Assembly: GCA_900315635.1 (NCBI GenBank)
Contig: OMZV01000005.1
Location: 124,001 to 188,000 of the forward strand
Length of the DNA stretch: 64,000 nucleotides
Direction of reading: 5' to 3'
DNA from: an uncultured Prevotella sp.
GTDB lineage: Bacteria > Bacteroidota > Bacteroidia > Bacteroidales > Bacteroidaceae
Below are positions 17,055 to 26,543 of the stretch, piece by piece; position 1 is the stretch's first letter; each line of letters begins with the position of its first letter. Both the position numbers and the translations under genes were made by a program. Below the pieces are notes generated by a model. The model saw only the letters and a list, made by a program, of their open reading frames with translations, ran no database searches and was not told the origin of the DNA.

Positions 17055-17194
17055 CAAAAAAGTTGCGACATCTAGTTATTTTATTAATAAAATGTGGCAA
17101 TATAAGGGGGAAAGTTCCGTTATAAACGTAGAAACTGTAAATAGACAAACTCGAAAACTAAGACTATAGAACCAAAAACTATAAACAAAAATAA

Positions 17195-18685
17195 ATGGAT
17201 AAAATCAATCGCACAGAGCGAGGCAGCCGCGGCTACCTTGCGAGTATTGTAATGGTCGCCGTACTGGGCGGCCTGTTGTTCGGATATGATACAGCCGTCA
17301 TATCCGGAGCCGAGAAAGGTCTTCAGGCTTTCTTCCTCGGCGCTCCCGACTTCAAGTATACTGACTTCATGCACGGCTTCACGTCGTCGTCAGCCCTCAT
17401 CGGCTGTATCATCGGTTCCGGTCTGTCAGGAATCTTCGCCGGACACTTCGGACGCAAGAAGTCACTCATCTTCGCCGGTGTCTGCTTCTTTATCTCGGCA
17501 TGGGGAAGCATGAACCCGGAGACATTCGGACTGCTGCCTTACGGCAAACCGTCATGGGACCTTCTCGTCGTATTCAACCTCTACCGTGTTCTCGGTGGTA
17601 TCGGTGTCGGCATGGCGTCGGCTCTCTGCCCAATGTACATCGGCGAGATTGCGCCTAGCAACATCCGTGGAATGCTGGTATCGTTCAACCAGTTCGCCAT
17701 CATCTTCGGTCAGCTTGTCGTCTACTTCGTCAACTTCATGATTCTCGGCGACCACACCAACCCTGTAATCGAGTCCATCGGACAGGGCTTCTCGGCTGTT
17801 ATGCCGGGCAGCGACCCGTGGACTATAACCACCGGCTGGCGTTACATGTTCGGTTCGGAGTGTGTTCCTGCAGGACTGTTCACTATCCTCATCTGCTTCG
17901 TTCCAGAGTCTCCTCGCTATCTCGTGATGGTCGGTCAGGACAACAAGGCTCTGTCGGTGCTCTCACGCATCAACGGATTCTCGAAGGCTCAGGAGATTAT
18001 CCTCGAGATCAAGGCTACCCTCACCACAAAGACCGAGAAGCTGTTCACTTACGGTTTCATGTGCGTATTCGTAGGTATCATGCTGTCAGTGTTCCAGCAG
18101 GCAGTAGGTATTAACGCCGTTCTGTACTATGCTCCGCGTATCTTCGCCGACATGGGCATGGGCAACCCGATGATGCAGACAGTCATCATGGGCGTTATCA
18201 ATATCTCGTTCACTCTCGTGGCTGTGTTCACCGTCGAGAAAATCGGCCGCAAGCCACTGCTTATCTGGGGTTCTATCGGCATGGCTGTCGGCGCATTCGT
18301 TGTAGCGCTGACCTTCGGCAACGACTCCCTGAACCTCGTCACAATGATTTCACTGATGGTTTACTCGGCTAGCTTCATGTTCTCATGGGGTCCTATCTGC
18401 TGGGTTTACATGGCAGAACTCTTCCCGAACACTATCCGTGGCACCGCTACCGCTATAGCTGTAGCATTCCAGTGGATATTCAACTTCATCGTATCTTCGT
18501 CGTTCGTGCCAATGTTCAACATGCATCTCACCAAGGGCGACGACTTCGGTCACTGGTTCACCTACGGACTCTACGGTGTCATCTGCGTTATCGCTGCCAT
18601 CTTCGTTTGGAAGCTTGTGCCTGAGACCAAGGGCAAGACTCTCGAGGATATGACTGCTCTGTGGAAGGAGCGTATGAAGAGGTAA
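17195..18685 (+). CDS. xylE: MFS sugar/H+ symporter, XylE type
   Basis: A 496-residue inner-membrane transporter with 12 helices. Sugar-porter signatures: GGLLFGYDTAVISGAEKG in helix 1, FGRKK after helix 2, RVLGGIGVGMASALCPMY, VPESPRYL, QQAVGINAVLYYAPRIF, GRKPLL, and the terminal VPETKGKTLE. The residues around QQAVGIN and its length are closest to the D-xylose/H+ XylE group; glucose or arabinose cannot be excluded. A xylose role would fit the xylanase genes 16 kb away, but there is no direct linkage. Confidence 0.9.
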   Translation: MDKINRTERGSRGYLASIVMVAVLGGLLFGYDTAVISGAEKGLQAFFLGAPDFKYTDFMHGFTSSSALIGCIIGSGLSGIFAGHFGRKKSLIFAGVCFFISAWGSMNPETFGLLPYGKPSWDLLVVFNLYRVLGGIGVGMASALCPMYIGEIAPSNIRGMLVSFNQFAIIFGQLVVYFVNFMILGDHTNPVIESIGQGFSAVMPGSDPWTITTGWRYMFGSECVPAGLFTILICFVPESPRYLVMVGQDNKALSVLSRINGFSKAQEIILEIKATLTTKTEKLFTYGFMCVFVGIMLSVFQQAVGINAVLYYAPRIFADMGMGNPMMQTVIMGVINISFTLVAVFTVEKIGRKPLLIWGSIGMAVGAFVVALTFGNDSLNLVTMISLMVYSASFMFSWGPICWVYMAELFPNTIRGTATAIAVAFQWIFNFIVSSSFVPMFNMHLTKGDDFGHWFTYGLYGVICVIAAIFVWKLVPETKGKTLEDMTALWKERMKR

Positions 18686-18719
18686 TCAATGAAAAATAAT
18701 GACGTCTCCTTCGGGAGAA

Positions 18720-18829
18720 GCCCATTCGATTTGTGAAAGATACCCAATCGGCTTGTAAAAGATACCCGTTTAGAAGCTGATCGGGTATCTTTTATTGTCT
18801 AAACGGCTATCTTTTACAAGCCGATTTGG
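18720..18829. repeat. 22-bp period array forming a long inverted repeat
   Basis: Five contiguous 22-base units start at 18720, 18742, 18764, 18786 and 18808. The first two share GCCCA or ACCCA and TTGTAAAAGAT or TTGTGAAAGAT. The last two are their reverse complements (TATCTTTTACAAG). As a result 18744-18774 pairs with the segment around 18800-18830 over about 31 bases with one mismatch and one bulge. The 264-base gap 18686-18949 otherwise holds only the panD terminator. Confidence 0.85.
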
Positions 18830-18874
18830 CGTTATCCAGAAAACGATTGAATATCAACCGATTACAAGGACACT

Positions 18875-18913
18875 AAAAAAGCCTTTCCACCAATATAGCG
18901 GAAAGGCTTTTTT
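18875..18913. terminator. Bidirectional terminator between the sugar porter and panD
   Basis: AAAAAAGCCTTTCC pairs with GGAAAGGCTTTTTT around an 11-base loop. A-rich and T-rich flanks let it work on both strands. Confidence 0.88.
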
Positions 18914-18949
18914 TATAAATTAAATTACAATTTCCTGACGGCTGAAGGA

Positions 18950-19294
18950 CTATAGCTTGTTGCCTTCCTTAGGGAAGACGATGGTCGGCTTGTAGGTCTT
19001 TGCCTCTTCGAAGTCCATTATGGCGTAGGCAATGATGATTACGGTATCGCCCACCTGCACCTTGCGTGCAGCGGCGCCATTTAGGCAAATGCAGCCTGAG
19101 CCGCGCTCGCCCTTGATGATATATGTCTCGAAGCGTTCGCCGTTGTTGTTGTCGACTATCTGCACCTTCTCACCGGCTATAAGTCCGGCGGCGTCCATGA
19201 GGTCCTCGTCGATGGTTATACTGCCCATGTAGTTGAGGTTCGCCTCGGTCACCTTGACGCAGTGGAGCTTTGATTTCAGTACTTCTATTTGCAT
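18950..19294 (-). CDS. panD: Aspartate 1-decarboxylase
   Basis: A 114-residue pyruvoyl enzyme that makes beta-alanine for pantothenate. The self-cleavage site is the Gly-Ser pair in [18 protein letters not shown] (around residues 24-25); the Ser becomes the pyruvoyl group. [19 protein letters not shown] is also typical. It starts 3 bases after the panC stop, so the two are translationally linked. Confidence 0.95.
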   Translation of the reverse strand: MQIEVLKSKLHCVKVTEANLNYMGSITIDEDLMDAAGLIAGEKVQIVDNNNGERFETYIIKGERGSGCICLNGAAARKVQVGDTVIIIAYAIMDFEEAKTYKPTIVFPKEGNKL

Positions 19295-19297
19295 GAT

Positions 19298-20170
19298 TTA
19301 CTTAGTAGGCTCTTTATATTTTATGTGGTCTATAAGTCTTATCGGGGTCTTGCCGCAGTAAACGGTAATGCAGCCGACAACGTAAGGAGAGTCGTCCCAG
19401 TTCTTGACATCGAGCAGGGTGTTGCCGTCGACAATCTCGAAATACTCCACTTCAAGTCCGTCAATGGCATTAATGTCGTTGACAACCTTGTCGTGGGTCT
19501 CCTCTACGGTGTGGCTCTTGGCATAGTCGACGCTCTCTTTCAGCACGCGGTAGATGTTCGGGGCGATGGCACGCTCTTCCTTTGTGAGGAGCGAGTTGCG
19601 TGAGCTCTTAGCGAGTCCGTCCTCATCGCGGACGATAGGGCACTCGACAATCTTCAGTGTCTTGTCCATGCCGATGTACTTGACGAGGCGCTTTACGACA
19701 GCAATCTGCTGCCAGTCCTTCTCGCCGAAGTATGCACGGTTAGGACAGACGATGTAGAACAGACGGCTGACAACCTGGCAGACACCATTGAAGTGACCTG
19801 GGCGCTTGGCACCTTCCATTACCGTTGTCTGCGGAGGGAACTCGAAGTGACGGGTGTCAGGCTCCGGATACATCTCCTTGACCGACGGGGCGAATACGTA
19901 CTGGGCACCACAATCCTCAACGAGCTTGCAGTCGGCCTTGAGGTTGCGCGGGTAGCGCTCGAGGTCGCCCTTATCGTTGAACTGTGTCGGATTTAAGAAT
20001 ACTGATACTACGGTTACGTCGTTTTCCTTTACACTGCGGCGGATGAGCGAAGCGTGTCCCTCATGAAGGGCACCCATCGTAGGTACCAGACCTACAGTCT
20101 TACCTTCTTTGCGAACAAGAAAGAGTTCGTTCTGAAGATCAACAATCTTTTCGAATACTTTCATTGTCAT
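19298..20170 (-). CDS. panC: Pantothenate synthetase
   Basis: A 290-residue cytoplasmic enzyme that joins pantoate and beta-alanine with ATP. Seen: [18 protein letters not shown] (HIGH-like motif), [33 protein letters not shown], and the KMSKS-like KSSRNSLLT. First gene of the panC-panD pair. It is divergent from the starch-synthase-like gene. Confidence 0.96.
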   Translation of the reverse strand: MTMKVFEKIVDLQNELFLVRKEGKTVGLVPTMGALHEGHASLIRRSVKENDVTVVSVFLNPTQFNDKGDLERYPRNLKADCKLVEDCGAQYVFAPSVKEMYPEPDTRHFEFPPQTTVMEGAKRPGHFNGVCQVVSRLFYIVCPNRAYFGEKDWQQIAVVKRLVKYIGMDKTLKIVECPIVRDEDGLAKSSRNSLLTKEERAIAPNIYRVLKESVDYAKSHTVEETHDKVVNDINAIDGLEVEYFEIVDGNTLLDVKNWDDSPYVVGCITVYCGKTPIRLIDHIKYKEPTK

Positions 20171-20188
20171 TTTTCAATTTCGGCGTGC

Positions 20189-20196
20189 AAAGTAAC
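20189..20196 (-). promoter_or_regulatory. Promoter of panC-panD
   Basis: The minus strand reads TTACTTTG, close to the -7 consensus, 18 bases from the start codon. Confidence 0.45.
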
Positions 20197-20238
20197 AACA
20201 TTTTTACGAGAAAGACAAAAAATATCGGATTTTTTTCG

Positions 20239-20246
20239 TAACTTTG
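20239..20246 (+). promoter_or_regulatory. Promoter of the starch-synthase-like gene
   Basis: TAACTTTG, an exact -7 match, 82 bases before the ATG at 20329. No clear -33. Confidence 0.6.
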
Positions 20247-20328
20247 CACTTTGAATAGTATATTCAAGACGATTGGCCTCGTCTTTTCGATGTAAAGAAG
20301 GCCATAATTCAGAGTAACGGAGACAGAA

Positions 20329-21144
20329 ATGGGAAAGAAAGTATTGTTCGTCAATCAGGAAATTAAGCCATACGTTCCAGAGTCGGAAATGTCGACTTTT
20401 GGCTACGACTTGCCAACAGCTATGCAGGGTGAGGGGTATGAAATACGCTCATTCATGCCGAAATGGGGCAATATTAACGAGAGACGCGGACAACTCCATG
20501 AGGTCATCCGTCTTTCGGGTATCAACGTTATCATTGACGATACCGACCATCCGCTAATCATCAAAGTGGCTTCTATTCCACAAACACGAATCCAGGTTTA
20601 CTTCATCGACAATGAGGACTACTTCCAGAAGCGGAAGATGACTCAGGACGAGATGGGCAACGACTATCCCGACAACGGCGAGCGTGCCATCTTCTTCGCA
20701 CGTGGCGTGCTGGAGACAGTGAAGAAACTACGCTGGGCTCCCGACGTAATTCACTGTCAGGGATGGATGAGCGCCGTGGTGCCGTTCTATGTTCGCACTG
20801 CCTATAAGGACGAACCGCAGTTTGCCAACACGCGAATCGTAACGTCAATATTCAGCGACCAGCCTCACGGCGACTTCGGAAGCAAGTTCAAGAAGAGCCT
20901 CGAATTCCGCGAGGCTAAGGCTTCCATGCTCAAGAAGTACGGCGACAAGTTCGACTTCATTGAGCTCTGCAAGCTAGCAATTGACTACTCGGACGGTATC
21001 GTAAAGACGGGTCCTAACGTAAAACAGCAGATAATCGATTATGCCGAGGCTGAGGGTAAACCAATCCTTCTGCATCCTGACACGGAGAAGTATGGTCCGG
21101 CATACAAGGATTTCTACGAGGAACTCATTAACACTGGAAAATAA
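20329..21144 (+). CDS. Glycogen/starch synthase-type protein, GT5 N-terminal domain only
   Basis: A 271-residue protein that matches the N-terminal Rossmann lobe of GT5 glycogen synthases: KVLFVNQEIKPYVPESEMSTFGYDLP at the start, APDVIHCQGWMSAVVP in the middle, and YSDGIVKTGPNVKQQI. The C-terminal lobe that carries most ADP-glucose contacts is missing, and the gene ends with a normal stop 4 bases before the next start. Proteins of this size occur in Bacteroides at a similar position next to panC and a DUF4270 gene. It may not be an active synthase. Confidence 0.8.
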   Translation: MGKKVLFVNQEIKPYVPESEMSTFGYDLPTAMQGEGYEIRSFMPKWGNINERRGQLHEVIRLSGINVIIDDTDHPLIIKVASIPQTRIQVYFIDNEDYFQKRKMTQDEMGNDYPDNGERAIFFARGVLETVKKLRWAPDVIHCQGWMSAVVPFYVRTAYKDEPQFANTRIVTSIFSDQPHGDFGSKFKKSLEFREAKASMLKKYGDKFDFIELCKLAIDYSDGIVKTGPNVKQQIIDYAEAEGKPILLHPDTEKYGPAYKDFYEELINTGK

Positions 21145-21148
21145 GAGA

Positions 21149-22597
21149 ATGAAAGCAAAGCATTTATTACTGTTAATTGCCGCCGCTACGATGGCTTTCA
21201 CTTCGTGCGACGACACTACCGGCAGCATAGGCTCTTCGCTGACACCAAATACCGACCGACTTGATGTCGTCGCCGATACATTCAACGTAACGTCGAAAAC
21301 TATCCTTGCCGACTCTATAATGGCACGTAACATCAGCGGTTATCTGGGCAGAGTGAAAGACCCGGAGACTAATGATGTGGTCCGGGCTAGCTTCATGACA
21401 CAGTTCCACACGCTGGAAGGATTCAGGCTTCCTGACGAAAACAGAATCATGAGCCGTGATGCCGACGGCAATATTGTTGCCGACTCCTGTCAGATTGAGC
21501 TGACGTACAACAGCTATTACGGCGACTCGCTGGCGCTGATGAAGACACGGGCGTGGATTATGGACAAGCCAATGGAGGAAGGTGTTGACTATTCGACGAA
21601 CTATGACCCGAAAAAAGAGGGTAAGGTAAGTGCCAACAGCTACTATCAGGACAGGTCATACACGCTGGTCGACCAGACAGCTTCTGATTCGTTGCGCTCG
21701 ACTAAAGACTATGTCAACAATATAATGTTGAAACTTGACAAGCCGTTTACTAAGGATGGAGTAACTTACAACAACTATGGTACTTACATCATGAGGACGT
21801 ATTATGCGCATCCTGAATACTTCCGGTCGAACTATGAGTTCATTCACAATGTCATACCGGGATTCTATTTTGAAAACACGGGCGGCTTAGGAAGTATGGC
21901 TTACATCAATACACCTCTTATATATTTCTTCTTCAAGTATAACGCCGGAACGACGACAAATGATTCTATCATATCTGCAAGTTCGTCATTCGCAGGAACT
22001 GAGGAGGTTCTGCAAACGACCACGCTGTCGGGCGACCGCGATAGGCTGAAGGAGATAGCAGCCGACAACTCATGCACTTATCTTAAGACTCCTGCCGGAC
22101 TGTACACTGAGATTACTCTCCCAATCAGCGAGATAATGACAGGTCATGAGAACGATACTGTCAACACGGCAAGGATTAACATTCCGAGAATCATCAACCA
22201 GAATCCATCGGAATACTCTCTGAGCCTTCCACAGAACGTGCTGATGATTCCTGCCGACAGCCTCTACAGCTTCTTTGCCAACGACAGGCTGCCTGACTAC
22301 AAGACATCTTATATAAGTACGTATTCGTCGACTCGCAACAGCTATCTGTTCGGAAATATATCGGGAATGATAAACGCCATGTACCACAACAGGCTTAACG
22401 GCAATGCATCGGCTAACTGGAATAAGGTTGTTCTGGTTCCGGTGAATCTGGAAACTGCTACTACATCGGGTAACTCTACTCGTATCGTAAACCTTTCGAG
22501 CGATATGTCTCTGACATCAACCCGCCTTCTCGGTGGTCCTGACAACCCTAATGCATTGAAGATAACAGTAGTATATAGTAAGTTCAATGGGGAATAA
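21149..22597 (+). CDS. DUF4270 family lipoprotein
   Basis: A 482-residue exported lipoprotein: signal MKAKHLLLLIAAATMAFTSC with Cys20 in the lipobox. The rest is a beta-rich extracellular or periplasmic protein, with YLGRVKDPETNDVVRASFMTQFH and a C-terminal IVNLSSDMSLTSTRLLGGP that recall DUF4270. Its function is unknown to me. The ATG at 21149 overlaps nothing and lies 4 bases after the previous stop; longer in-frame starts would run inside that gene and destroy the signal peptide. Confidence 0.8.
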   Translation: MKAKHLLLLIAAATMAFTSCDDTTGSIGSSLTPNTDRLDVVADTFNVTSKTILADSIMARNISGYLGRVKDPETNDVVRASFMTQFHTLEGFRLPDENRIMSRDADGNIVADSCQIELTYNSYYGDSLALMKTRAWIMDKPMEEGVDYSTNYDPKKEGKVSANSYYQDRSYTLVDQTASDSLRSTKDYVNNIMLKLDKPFTKDGVTYNNYGTYIMRTYYAHPEYFRSNYEFIHNVIPGFYFENTGGLGSMAYINTPLIYFFFKYNAGTTTNDSIISASSSFAGTEEVLQTTTLSGDRDRLKEIAADNSCTYLKTPAGLYTEITLPISEIMTGHENDTVNTARINIPRIINQNPSEYSLSLPQNVLMIPADSLYSFFANDRLPDYKTSYISTYSSTRNSYLFGNISGMINAMYHNRLNGNASANWNKVVLVPVNLETATTSGNSTRIVNLSSDMSLTSTRLLGGPDNPNALKITVVYSKFNGE

Positions 22598-22607
22598 AGA
22601 ATAATCT

Positions 22608-22775
22608 CTCAACACCCCTTATTCCCCATTCAACATTATCCATCCTACATTCAACACTCCACATTCCACATTCATCATTCAACACTCCAAATTCCACACC
22701 CATCATTCAACATTTATCATTCAACACTCCACATTAAAAGACACTCCACATTCAACATTCAACACTCCACATTCT
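22608..22775. repeat. 7-bp period array (CATTCAA / CACTCCA heptamers)
   Basis: About 20 heptamers, mainly CATTCAA, CACTCCA, CATTCCA and CATTCAT, run from the end of the DUF4270 gene almost to the start of the 44-residue protein. A few slips and one AAAAG interruption break the phase. Confidence 0.85.
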
Positions 22776-22779
22776 CCCT

Positions 22780-22914
22780 ATGGCAGACAATTATCTTGAG
22801 CGCCACCGCGCCGACTACGAAATAAGGAAGCAGGCATGGCTGAAGAAAAAACACCATGTCGGCTCATCTTCCCGTCGTCGGGTTATCAAGAAACCTGATG
22901 ACGAAGCTTTCTGA
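22780..22914 (+). CDS. Small basic protein (44 residues), Bacteroidales-type conserved
   Basis: Starts at ATG 22780 (MADNYLERHRADYEIRKQAW) and ends KKPDDEAF. It is Arg/Lys-rich, has no signal peptide, and is probably cytoplasmic. I recall similar tiny MADNYLE proteins in Bacteroidales genomes, function unknown. Its start is 5 bases after the heptamer array, so the array would be its 5' untranslated region. clpC follows 99 bases later. Confidence 0.72.
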   Translation: MADNYLERHRADYEIRKQAWLKKKHHVGSSSRRRVIKKPDDEAF

Positions 22915-22929
22915 CAGAATTTCATTAAT

Positions 22930-22969
22930 CTAATACTTTGGCACACCATTTGCTAATACTTTGACACAC
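22930..22969 (+). promoter_or_regulatory. Direct repeat upstream of clpC, candidate operator
   Basis: CTAATACTTTGGCACAC (22930-22946) and CTAATACTTTGACACAC (22953-22969) are 17-base repeats with one mismatch, 23 bases apart. They lie 45-84 bases before the clpC start. Each contains a near -7 sequence (TACTTTG), so duplicated promoters are an alternative. Confidence 0.5.
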
Positions 22970-23013
22970 GAGTGCATTAACAAGTAAAAAAGATTAGTTT
23001 AGGAGGACATTTT

Positions 23014-25560
23014 ATGATTAATCAGTTTTCACCTAAGGTCTCAGAAGTACTCTCTTTCAGCAGGGAGGAGGCCGAGCGGCTGGCTAGCCCATCCGTCGGT
23101 CCGGAGCATCTGCTCTTAGGTATACTACGGGAAAAGAGCGGCCCTGTGACCGACCTCTTCACCCGGCTTCACCTTAATACAAATGCCATAAAGCAGCAAC
23201 TGGAAGAGCGTGTTCGTGAGAATAACACCGGACGGATGCTCCTTTCATCAGAAATGCTGCTCAACGACCAGGCAAACAATATACTTCGTCTTGCCGTTCT
23301 AGAGGCTCGTCTGCAAAGGTCGCAGACTGTCGATATTCCACATTTATTCCTTGCCATACTACATGACAATGTTGACAATGGTGCCAAGCAAGTGCTTGAG
23401 GATAACGATGTTAACTATGAGCTTGCTGCGGCTGCACTGCAGAAGAAAGCCAATAACACCGTCGATGGTGTCGGAATGCCTGACGAAGACGAGGATGACG
23501 ACCCGATGATGAGCGCACAGAACTCGCAGAACAGTCAGAACCGACAGAATGGCGCAACCACGGCAACACGTCGTTCAGACAGTGGAAAGTCGAAGACTCC
23601 TATCCTTGACAACTTCAGCACTGACCTTACAAAGGCAGCTGCAGAGGATAAGCTTGATCCGGTAGTCGGTCGTGAGAAGGAGATCCAGCGTGTCTGTGAG
23701 ATTCTCGGACGCCGAAAGAAGAACAACCCTATATTAATAGGTGAACCGGGAGTCGGTAAGAGCGCCATCGTTGAGGGTCTTGCTCAGCTTATCGTGACAC
23801 ATAATACAAGTCCGGCTCTGTTCAACAAACGTGTTGTCAGTCTTGACATGACTGCCATCGTGGCAGGAACAAAGTACCGTGGACAGTTCGAGGAGCGTAT
23901 CCGCGGGCTCATCCAGGAGCTTGAAAAGAACCCTGACATTATTATATTTATAGACGAGATACACACAATCATTGGTGCCGGAAGTACTCCGGGCTCTATG
24001 GATGCAGCCAACATATTGAAGCCTGCACTTGCCCGTGGAACCATACAGTGCATCGGTGCGACTACTCTTGATGAATACCGTAACTCTATTGAGAAAGACG
24101 GAGCGCTGGAGCGTCGTTTCCAGAAGGTGCTCGTTGAGCCTACAACGGCTGAAGAGACATTGCAGATTCTGCAGAACATCAAGGGACGTTATGAGGATCA
24201 TCACCATGTCCGCTACACCGATGAGGCATTGAATGCCTGTGTGAAGTTCACCGACAGGTATATAACTGACCGTTACTTCCCTGATAAGGCTATCGACGCA
24301 ATGGACGAAGTGGGTTCAAGAGTCCATCTGCAACACGACGAAGTACCGCAAGAGATTGTCGATACAGAGAAGGAACTAGAGGACGTTAAGGCTAAGAAGG
24401 TTACTGCTGTGTCCCATCAGAACTTCGAACTTGCAGCCAGTTATCGTGACCGTCAGGCTGAACTGGAGAACAGTCTTGCTTCCATGCAACTTAAATGGGA
24501 GAAAGGCGAGGACAGCGCCCGCACCGAAATAGGCGAAGACGAGGTAGCTCAAGTAGTCTCAATGATGACCGGTGTGCCTGTTCAAAGAATGCAGCAAGCC
24601 GAAGGAATACGCCTCCGTGATATGGCGGCAAGCCTCAAAAAGGAAGTCATTGCACAAGACCCGGCTATCGACAAGATGGTAAAAGCCATCCAGAGGAACC
24701 GTGTCGGACTGCGTGATCCTAACCATCCGATAGGCGCATTCATGTTCCTTGGTCCTACAGGAGTAGGTAAGACATACCTTGCCAAGAAGCTCGCCGAGTA
24801 TATGTTTGGCTCTGCCGACAACCTCATCCGTATCGATATGAGTGAGTATACAGAGAGTTTCAACACCTCTCGGCTCATCGGTGCGCCTCCAGGATACGTC
24901 GGTTATGAGGAAGGTGGACAGCTGACAGAACAAGTTCGGCGTCATCCTTACTCCATCGTTCTGCTTGATGAGATTGAGAAAGCCCACGGAAACGTCTTCA
25001 ATCTACTGTTGCAAGTACTCGATGAAGGCCGACTCACTGATGGAAACGGACGCCTTGTCGACTTCCGTAACACAGTTATAATCATGACTTCGAATGCCGG
25101 TACACGCCAGTTGAAGGAGTTTGGTCGTGGAGTTGGATTCACAGCAGGCAATGCCAGCGGACTTTCTCACGACGATAAAGACAAGGAATACGCTCGAAGC
25201 ATTATCCAGAAGAGCCTCAGCAGGCAGTTTGCACCAGAGTTTCTGAACCGTCTTGACGAGATAATCACCTTCGACCAGCTTGACCTTAACGCTATCAAGA
25301 AGATTATCAACATAGAGCTTAGAGGTCTGTACAAGCGCATTGGAGAGCTCGGCTACAACCTTGAAGTATCAGATACAGCCAAGGAGTTCGTCGCAACAAA
25401 GGGCTATGATGTTCAGTTTGGAGCACGTCCATTGAAGCGTGCCATCCAGTCTTACATCGAAGACGGAGTCTGCGAGCGTATCCTTTCAGGTGAGATAAAG
25501 TTTGGCGATACCATTAAGGTTGATAAGCCAGCCGGTTCCGACAAGCTCACATTTGAATAA
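23014..25560 (+). CDS. clpC: AAA+ unfoldase ClpC
   Basis: An 848-residue Hsp100 chaperone. Order: N-terminal Clp repeats (1-145), an Asn/Gln-rich linker (about 165-190), the first AAA+ module with Walker A GEPGVGKS, a UVR-type middle region ([15 protein letters not shown], about 470), and the second AAA+ module with Walker [14 protein letters not shown] in the second module fits the ClpP-docking loop, so it should feed ClpP. The UVR-type insert separates ClpC from ClpB. The start [13 protein letters not shown] matches the family; the gene ends before a terminator. Confidence 0.94.
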   Translation: MINQFSPKVSEVLSFSREEAERLASPSVGPEHLLLGILREKSGPVTDLFTRLHLNTNAIKQQLEERVRENNTGRMLLSSEMLLNDQANNILRLAVLEARLQRSQTVDIPHLFLAILHDNVDNGAKQVLEDNDVNYELAAAALQKKANNTVDGVGMPDEDEDDDPMMSAQNSQNSQNRQNGATTATRRSDSGKSKTPILDNFSTDLTKAAAEDKLDPVVGREKEIQRVCEILGRRKKNNPILIGEPGVGKSAIVEGLAQLIVTHNTSPALFNKRVVSLDMTAIVAGTKYRGQFEERIRGLIQELEKNPDIIIFIDEIHTIIGAGSTPGSMDAANILKPALARGTIQCIGATTLDEYRNSIEKDGALERRFQKVLVEPTTAEETLQILQNIKGRYEDHHHVRYTDEALNACVKFTDRYITDRYFPDKAIDAMDEVGSRVHLQHDEVPQEIVDTEKELEDVKAKKVTAVSHQNFELAASYRDRQAELENSLASMQLKWEKGEDSARTEIGEDEVAQVVSMMTGVPVQRMQQAEGIRLRDMAASLKKEVIAQDPAIDKMVKAIQRNRVGLRDPNHPIGAFMFLGPTGVGKTYLAKKLAEYMFGSADNLIRIDMSEYTESFNTSRLIGAPPGYVGYEEGGQLTEQVRRHPYSIVLLDEIEKAHGNVFNLLLQVLDEGRLTDGNGRLVDFRNTVIIMTSNAGTRQLKEFGRGVGFTAGNASGLSHDDKDKEYARSIIQKSLSRQFAPEFLNRLDEIITFDQLDLNAIKKIINIELRGLYKRIGELGYNLEVSDTAKEFVATKGYDVQFGARPLKRAIQSYIEDGVCERILSGEIKFGDTIKVDKPAGSDKLTFE

Positions 25561-25633
25561 TCTGGCTTCAGAAAGGTTAAACTTGAAACATAATCAATCA
25601 AATTCAAGACTTTTATATCGATAAATTTGAAAT

Positions 25634-25757
25634 ACAAGTAAAACAAATTTAAGATACAAGTAAAACAAATTTAAGATACAAGTAAAACAAATTTAAGATA
25701 CAAGTAAAACAAATTTAAGATACAAGTAAAAAGATACAAGTAAAACAAATTTGAGAT
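25634..25757. repeat. 22-bp perfect tandem repeat
   Basis: Units start at 25634, 25656, 25678 and 25700 and are identical over 22 bases (ACAAGTAAAACAAATTT plus AAGAT). A copy with an 8-base deletion follows at 25722-25735, then a sixth copy at 25736-25757 with one change. It lies just before the clpC terminator, so it is likely transcribed as the clpC 3' end. Confidence 0.95.
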
Positions 25758-25762
25758 ACATT

Positions 25763-25799
25763 AAAAAAAGCGGGAACCATCACGGTTGCCGCTTTTTTT
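25763..25799. terminator. Terminator between clpC and the convergent secreted-protein gene
   Basis: AAAAAAAGCGG and ACC pair with GGT and CCGCTTTTTTT. It is symmetrical, so it can end transcription from both sides. The rest of the gap 25800-25992 holds only a minus-strand TATCTTTG at 25858-25865 that would transcribe towards this hairpin. Confidence 0.85.
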
Positions 25800-25992
25800 A
25801 ATTCAATAGGTATTAGTCTGTTTTAAGGTAAAAAGATTGTTTTCAGGATAACTATTGCAAAGATACTGAATTAATTGATTCCAGCAAATTATTTCAGTAT
25901 TTTTTTCAAATATTTTTCAAATTAAATTAAAAATCATCCTGCAAAACAGCTGTGCGGGCAAACATTCCCGACAATAGCAACATGTCTTTTTA

Positions 25993-26514
25993 TCACCTGT
26001 TTTTCAGACGTTCCTTAACTTCTGCAACAGCCTTGACCCAATCGGTATCGAGAGAGAATTGAGTCAGGAAATCCTCCCTATTATAATAAGAAAGAACCAA
26101 CTGTCGGTCAGGGTCATTGTACAGTGGATTATTGATACTTACCTCACGGAACAATTTAAGTACACTCTGCTTGTCTTTCTTTGTCTTGGCACGCGAATAT
26201 TCCTTGTTAAAAAGATTCACGTAGTCGTACATAAAATAAGCCATAGAGTCGAGCTGATTATTGATGGAAGCGACCTCAGCACCAGTAAGATGCCTTGTTG
26301 TATCAGTCATGACAGTCAGCGTTTTATTGCTTAAATAGTTCACGGCATCGGCACGGAAGGCAGCCGCCTTACGTGTACTCATAGGCTCTTTCGGGTCATT
26401 GGCGGTCTTAAACGCTTTGTCATATATCTGTTTGAATACACGTTCCTGGTTTTCTTGTGCATTCATTGTAACAGCCATGCAAGCCAATAGCAGCAAAGCA
26501 AAAATCTTCTTCAT
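25993..26514 (-). CDS. Secreted protein of unknown function
   Basis: A 173-residue protein with a signal peptide (MKKIFALLLLACMAVTMNAQ, cut after about residue 20). The mature part is helical and highly charged (QIYDKAFKTANDPKEPMSTRKAA, VKAVAEVKERLKNR). I recognise no domain. It is the last gene of the rsmG-to-ABC run, 29 bases after the ABC gene. A homopolymeric periplasmic helical protein is the most that can be said. Confidence 0.75.
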   Translation of the reverse strand: MKKIFALLLLACMAVTMNAQENQERVFKQIYDKAFKTANDPKEPMSTRKAAAFRADAVNYLSNKTLTVMTDTTRHLTGAEVASINNQLDSMAYFMYDYVNLFNKEYSRAKTKKDKQSVLKLFREVSINNPLYNDPDRQLVLSYYNREDFLTQFSLDTDWVKAVAEVKERLKNR

Positions 26515-26543
26515 ATTACAATTATTCTTTTATAGTTATAAAA

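Noticed and set aside
16054-17060. SAM riboswitch before metF
   Set aside because: The leader between the -7 element and the start codon is about 30 bases, too short for one.
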